Positions 7,074-10,262 of a stretch of 10,262 nt of DNA are shown piece by piece. How positions within the stretch are numbered: the stretch's first letter is position 1; each line of letters begins with the position of its first letter. A model generated the notes under the pieces. It was not told where the DNA came from and made no database searches. It saw nothing but the letters and a program-made list of their open reading frames with translations. Source of the stretch: Flavobacteriaceae bacterium (GTDB lineage: Bacteria > Bacteroidota > Bacteroidia > Flavobacteriales > Flavobacteriaceae); NCBI GenBank assembly GCA_029245825.1, contig JAQWON010000050.1:1-10262 (forward strand), written 5' to 3'. The position numbers were made by a program, and so were the translations under genes.

Positions 7074-8479
7074 TAACAAAAACCGTTCCTCAAAAAACTT
7101 TAGAAAAAGAAGTTTCTCTTAATGGAGTTGGTCTTCATACTGGCAAGAAAGTCAAACTAACTTTTAAACCTGCTCCAGTAAATACTGGTTTTGTTTTCTT
7201 AAGAACAGACATAAAGCCTTATTTTGAAATTCCAGCTGATGTTCAATATGTTAAAACTACCGATAGGGGGACAACCTTAGAAAAAGATGGAGTTAAAATA
7301 CAAACTTCAGAGCATGTTCTTGCTGCTTTAGTTGGGATGCAGATAGATAATTGTATGATTTTAATGGATGCCCCTGAATCACCAATTATGGACGGGTCAT
7401 CTAAATTTTTTACTGAAGCAATTGCAAAAGCAGGAGTTATAGAGCAAGACGAGCAAAGAAATGAATATGTTGTAACTGAACTTATTTCTTATAAATGCAA
7501 GAAAAGTGGAAGTGAAATTACAGTAATACCATCTGAAAACTACCAGGTAACTACAATGGTTGATTTTGAAACTAAAATTCTTGGTACACAAAATGCAACA
7601 TTGGAAAATATTTCTCAATTTAAATCTGAAATTGCGCCATCTAGAACTTTTAGCTTTCTTCATGAGCTCGAAACCTTATTAGAAAACGGCCTCATTAAAG
7701 GTGGTGATTTAAATAATGCTATTGTATACGTTGATAAACCTTTATCTGAAAGTAATATGGTTAGGTTAAAAGAAGTTTTTGGGAAAGATAAAATTTCTGT
7801 CAAACCAAATGGAATTTTAGATAATTTAAGCTTGCATTTTTCAAATGAAGCTGCCCGACATAAATTACTTGACGTAATTGGTGACTTAGCGCTTATAGGA
7901 ACCCCATTAAGAGGGAAAGTTATTGCGAACAAGCCTGGACACAGGGTAAACACAGATTTTTCAAAAAAAGTTGCTCAAATTATAAAAAATGAAAAACGTA
8001 GAAATGTACTTAAATTTGATGTTAATTTAAAACCACTGATGGATGTCAATCAAATCATGAAAATATTACCTCACAGGCCGCCATTTCTTCTTGTTGATAA
8101 AATTTTTGAGCTTTCTAAAACCCATATAATTGGTTTAAAAAATGTAACAATGAATGAGCCCTTTTTTCAGGGACATTTCCCGGGAACACCTATTATGCCT
8201 GGTGTACTTCAAATAGAAGCTTTGGCTCAAACTGGAGGTGTTTTACTTCTGAATACAGTCTCTGACCCCCAAAATTATTTGACTTTTTTTATGAAAATTG
8301 ATAAAGTGAAATTTAAAAGAATTGTTGTACCTGGTGACACTTTAATTTTTAAGCTTGAATTAATCGCTCCCATAAGAAGAGGAATTTGTCAAATGCTAGG
8401 TCAAATTTATTGTAATGATAATCTTATTACTGAAGGTGAGTTTATGGCGCAAATGATAAAAAAAGAAGAGAAAAAATGA
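7070..8479 (+). CDS. lpxC/fabZ: Fused LpxC deacetylase and FabZ 3-hydroxyacyl-ACP dehydratase
   Basis: A bifunctional cytosolic protein of 469 residues. Residues 1 to about 315 are LpxC, the zinc deacetylase that removes acetate from UDP-3-O-acyl-GlcNAc and commits the cell to lipid A. Zinc ligands His82, His264 and Asp268, general base Glu81, Lys265, Asp272 and catalytic His291 (in PGHRVNTDF) all match the E. coli enzyme. Residues about 322-469 are FabZ, which dehydrates 3-hydroxyacyl-ACP in fatty-acid elongation, with LPHRPPFLLVD (333-343), catalytic His369 in GHFPGTP and Glu383 in QIEALAQ. Both active sites look intact and the linker is only a few residues. This fusion is characteristic of Bacteroidota and places both users of the 3-hydroxyacyl-ACP pool in one polypeptide. 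The ATG overlaps the lpxD stop, and the TGA overlaps the lpxA ATG; both junctions are ATGA. Confidence 0.98.
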   Translation: MITKTVPQKTLEKEVSLNGVGLHTGKKVKLTFKPAPVNTGFVFLRTDIKPYFEIPADVQYVKTTDRGTTLEKDGVKIQTSEHVLAALVGMQIDNCMILMDAPESPIMDGSSKFFTEAIAKAGVIEQDEQRNEYVVTELISYKCKKSGSEITVIPSENYQVTTMVDFETKILGTQNATLENISQFKSEIAPSRTFSFLHELETLLENGLIKGGDLNNAIVYVDKPLSESNMVRLKEVFGKDKISVKPNGILDNLSLHFSNEAARHKLLDVIGDLALIGTPLRGKVIANKPGHRVNTDFSKKVAQIIKNEKRRNVLKFDVNLKPLMDVNQIMKILPHRPPFLLVDKIFELSKTHIIGLKNVTMNEPFFQGHFPGTPIMPGVLQIEALAQTGGVLLLNTVSDPQNYLTFFMKIDKVKFKRIVVPGDTLIFKLELIAPIRRGICQMLGQIYCNDNLITEGEFMAQMIKKEEKK

Positions 8480-9261
8480 GGCAGCCTTTAGCTTACATAC
8501 ATCCAAATGCAAAAATTGCAAATAATGTAGTTATTGAGCCGTTCACATCAATTGACAATAATGTTGAAATAGGAGAGGGTACTTGGATAGGTTCTAATGT
8601 AACTATAATGGAAGGGGCAAGAATTGGAAAAAATTGCAATGTTTTTCCTGGCTCAGTTATTGCTGCGATTCCTCAAGATTTAAAGTTTAAAGGTGAGGAA
8701 ACTACAGCTGAAATAGGAAATAATACAACAATAAGGGAATGCGTAACTATCAATAGAGGGACTTCAGATAGACTTAAAACTCGCATTGGAGATAATTGCT
8801 TAATAATGGCTTATTCACACATTGCTCACGATTGTTTCATTGGAAATCACTGCGTTTTTTCTAATAGCAGTACATTAGCTGGACACATAACAACAGGGAA
8901 TCACGTAATCTTAGCAGGATTAGTTGCTGTTCATCAATTTTGTACAATTGGTGATTATTCATTTGTTGCTGGGGGATCTTTAGTAAGAAAAGATGTTCCT
9001 CCATATGTTAAGGCTGCAAGAGAACCTCTATCATATGTTGGAATAAATTCTGTTGGACTAAGGAGAAGGGGATTTACATCTGAAAAGATTACTGAAATCC
9101 AAAACATATATCGGATATTATATCAAAAAAAATATAATAATACTCAGGCAGCTGAAATTATTGAGGCTGAGATGGTTGCTTCTCCTGAAAGAGATGAAAT
9201 ACTTCAGTTCGTCAAAAATTCAAAAAGAGGAATAATGAAAGGATATTTCCAAAAAAATTAA
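8476..9261 (+). CDS. lpxA: UDP-N-acetylglucosamine O-acyltransferase
   Basis: First step of lipid A synthesis: reversible transfer of a 3-hydroxyacyl chain from ACP to the 3-OH of UDP-GlcNAc in the cytosol. The 261-residue length is typical. A left-handed beta-helix of hexapeptide repeats (about 1-185) is followed by a helical C-terminal domain opening with GINSVGLRRRGF (189-200). SHIAHDC (114-120) holds catalytic His118, equivalent to E. coli His125, with His115, His137 and His153 matching the other conserved histidines. Gly166 occupies the acyl-chain ruler position (E. coli Gly173), which by family knowledge fits a long acyl donor, not a C10 one. The ATG overlaps the preceding stop by four bases, and efp follows after one base. 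lpxB, often next in Proteobacteria, is absent here. Confidence 0.98.
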   Translation: MRQPLAYIHPNAKIANNVVIEPFTSIDNNVEIGEGTWIGSNVTIMEGARIGKNCNVFPGSVIAAIPQDLKFKGEETTAEIGNNTTIRECVTINRGTSDRLKTRIGDNCLIMAYSHIAHDCFIGNHCVFSNSSTLAGHITTGNHVILAGLVAVHQFCTIGDYSFVAGGSLVRKDVPPYVKAAREPLSYVGINSVGLRRRGFTSEKITEIQNIYRILYQKKYNNTQAAEIIEAEMVASPERDEILQFVKNSKRGIMKGYFQKN

Positions 9262-9262
9262 A

Positions 9263-9829
9263 ATGGCAAGTACTTCAGATATTAGAAAAGGATTATGTAT
9301 TAAATACAATCATGATATATATAAAATTGTCGATTTTCTCCATGTTAAACCAGGTAAAGGTCCAGCATTTGTTAGAACTAAGCTTAAAAGTGTAACTAAT
9401 GGTAAAGTCGTCGAAAATACATTTTCTGCAGGACATAAAATTGAAGATGTAAGGGTAGAAACCTCAAAGTTTCAGTTTTTATATAATGAAAAAGATGATT
9501 TTCACTTTATGAACACAAAAGATTACAATCAATTTAGCATCAACTCGAATTTAATTGAATCACCAGGATTTCTTAAAGAAGGAGAATTGGTTAATATCTC
9601 CATTAATACAGAAAATGGATCACCTCTTACTGTTGATATTCCTCAGAATGTAATATTAGAAGTTATTCATACCGAACCTGGTGTTAAAGGCAATACTGCA
9701 ACTAATTCTACTAAGCCTGCAACATTAGAGACCGGTTCAAAGATTAATGTGCCGCTATTTATAAATGAAGGAGATAAAATTAAAATAGATACCTTAAAAG
9801 GAATTTACTTAGAAAGAATAAAAGAATAG
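9263..9829 (+). CDS. efp: Translation elongation factor P
   Basis: Binds between the ribosomal P and E sites and rescues stalling at consecutive prolines. The 188 residues comprise the KOW-like N-terminal domain (1 to about 65), a middle OB domain and a C-terminal OB domain ending in the conserved TEPGVKGNTA...KPATLETG...VPLFINEGDKI region. The tip loop reads HVKPGKGPAF, with Lys32 at the position that reaches the peptidyl-transferase centre (E. coli Lys34). A lysine there excludes the arginine-rhamnosylation type; whether it is modified cannot be seen from this window. The start ATG lies one base after the lpxA stop, so it is almost certainly co-transcribed with the lipid A genes. I recall efp following lpxA in other Bacteroidota. 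Confidence 0.97.
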   Translation: MASTSDIRKGLCIKYNHDIYKIVDFLHVKPGKGPAFVRTKLKSVTNGKVVENTFSAGHKIEDVRVETSKFQFLYNEKDDFHFMNTKDYNQFSINSNLIESPGFLKEGELVNISINTENGSPLTVDIPQNVILEVIHTEPGVKGNTATNSTKPATLETGSKINVPLFINEGDKIKIDTLKGIYLERIKE

Positions 9830-9888
9830 ACGTCAATTAAAACATTAGTAATTAATTTTTAGATATTTTTACATAATCAAATTTAAGC
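9830..9888. other. Spacer between efp and sucD
   Basis: A 59-base AT-rich gap with no coding potential and no clear hairpin plus T-run, so no intrinsic terminator can be called. TATTTTTA at 9864-9871 (+) is one base off the TAnnTTTG -7 consensus and ends 17 bases before the sucD ATG. That is a plausible place for a sucD promoter, but there is no -33 TTG to support it. sucD could equally be read through from efp. Confidence 0.3.
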
Positions 9889-10262
9889 ATGAGTATACTT
9901 GTAAATAAAGACTCTAAAATAATTGTTCAAGGTTTCACAGGAAGTGAAGGAACTTTTCACGCCTCTCAAATGATAGAATACGGAACCAATATTGTTGGAG
10001 GGGTAACTCCAGGAAAAGGAGGGCAAAAACATTTAAACAAACCAGTGTTTAACTCAGTAAAAGAGTCTGTTGCTAAATCAAAAGCTAACACATCGATCAT
10101 ATTTGTTCCTCCAGCCTTTGCAGGTGATGCAATAATGGAAGCTGCTGAAGCTGGCATTAAAGTTATTGTAGCAATTACAGAAGGTATTCCTGTAGCTGAT
10201 ATGATTAAAGCTAATAATAATGTTAAAAAAATGAACGCCGTATTAGTTGGACCTAATTGTCC
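9889..10262 (+). CDS. sucD: Succinyl-CoA synthetase alpha subunit, N-terminal part (3' end outside window)
   Basis: Alpha subunit of the TCA-cycle enzyme that interconverts succinyl-CoA and succinate with nucleotide phosphorylation; it works with the beta subunit SucC, which is not in this window. The frame stays open from ATG 9889 to the window end: 124 full codons of a protein normally about 290 residues long. The visible part is the CoA-binding Rossmann domain, with QGFTGSEGTFHASQ (residues 14-27), GGVTPGKGGQ (37-46), the FVPPAFAGDAIMEAA stretch (71-85), VAITEGIP (92-99) and the beginning of VGPNC. These match the family almost position for position. The phospho-histidine and the beta-subunit interface lie beyond the window. 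Base composition is like its neighbours. Confidence 0.95.
   Translation, partial: MSILVNKDSKIIVQGFTGSEGTFHASQMIEYGTNIVGGVTPGKGGQKHLNKPVFNSVKESVAKSKANTSIIFVPPAFAGDAIMEAAEAGIKVIVAITEGIPVADMIKANNNVKKMNAVLVGPNC

Noticed and set aside
7397..7953. Two minus-strand open frames inside lpxC/fabZ
   Set aside because: Antisense to an intact bifunctional gene and without recognisable domains.
9830..9888. Possible intrinsic terminator after efp
   Set aside because: The spacer has T-runs but no G+C-containing stem, so there is no basis for a terminator call.
9966..10157. Minus-strand open frame opposite sucD
   Set aside because: Antisense shadow of the sucD coding sequence, which is conserved codon by codon.

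Overview
The window is an AT-rich, very gene-dense piece of chromosome, most likely from a Bacteroidota bacterium of the Flavobacteriales type, possibly a marine lineage with a compact genome. The evidence for this placement is an LpxC-FabZ fusion protein, a PorX-type response regulator with a PglZ domain (a type IX secretion regulator), the sequence style of the PEP carboxylase and proline dehydrogenase, start codons without clear Shine-Dalgarno sequences, and TAnnTTTG promoter-like elements. Eleven protein genes are visible: nine complete, one lacking its 5' end (ppc) and one lacking its 3' end (sucD). Only about 240 of 10,262 bases lie outside genes, and no gap exceeds 92 bases. I see no tRNA, rRNA, CRISPR array, insertion sequence, prophage or clear intrinsic terminator.

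Layout. Bases 3-1304 (+) encode the C-terminal part of PEP carboxylase. It converges on aroB (1301-2386, -), and the two stop codons overlap. A 92-base divergent spacer carries promoter-like elements and separates aroB from a single-domain proline dehydrogenase gene (2479-3642, +). That gene converges on a leftward cluster, porX-tsaE-small membrane protein (5973 down to 3635). The convergent overlap is the palindrome TTAATTAA, which supplies both stops. A second divergent spacer of 77 bases separates porX from the rightward cluster lpxD-lpxC/fabZ-lpxA-efp (6051-9829), whose genes overlap by four bases (ATGA) or lie one base apart. After a 59-base gap, sucD begins at 9889 and runs off the window.

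How the genes fit together. LpxA, LpxC and LpxD catalyse the first three committed acyl-transfer and deacetylation steps of lipid A synthesis, and the fused FabZ draws on the same 3-hydroxyacyl-ACP pool for fatty-acid elongation. EF-P is co-transcribed with them. PEP carboxylase, proline dehydrogenase and succinyl-CoA synthetase replenish or run the TCA cycle. AroB feeds aromatic amino-acid synthesis. TsaE serves tRNA t6A modification. PorX controls type IX secretion.

I did not find an evident new system. The content is core housekeeping. The points that merit a second look are residue substitutions (TsaE E-N-P in place of E-W-P, PEPC D-G-R-G-G in place of H-G-R-G-G), two start codons each placed four bases after a perfect -7-like element, stop codons shared at both convergent junctions, and an unidentified small membrane protein.
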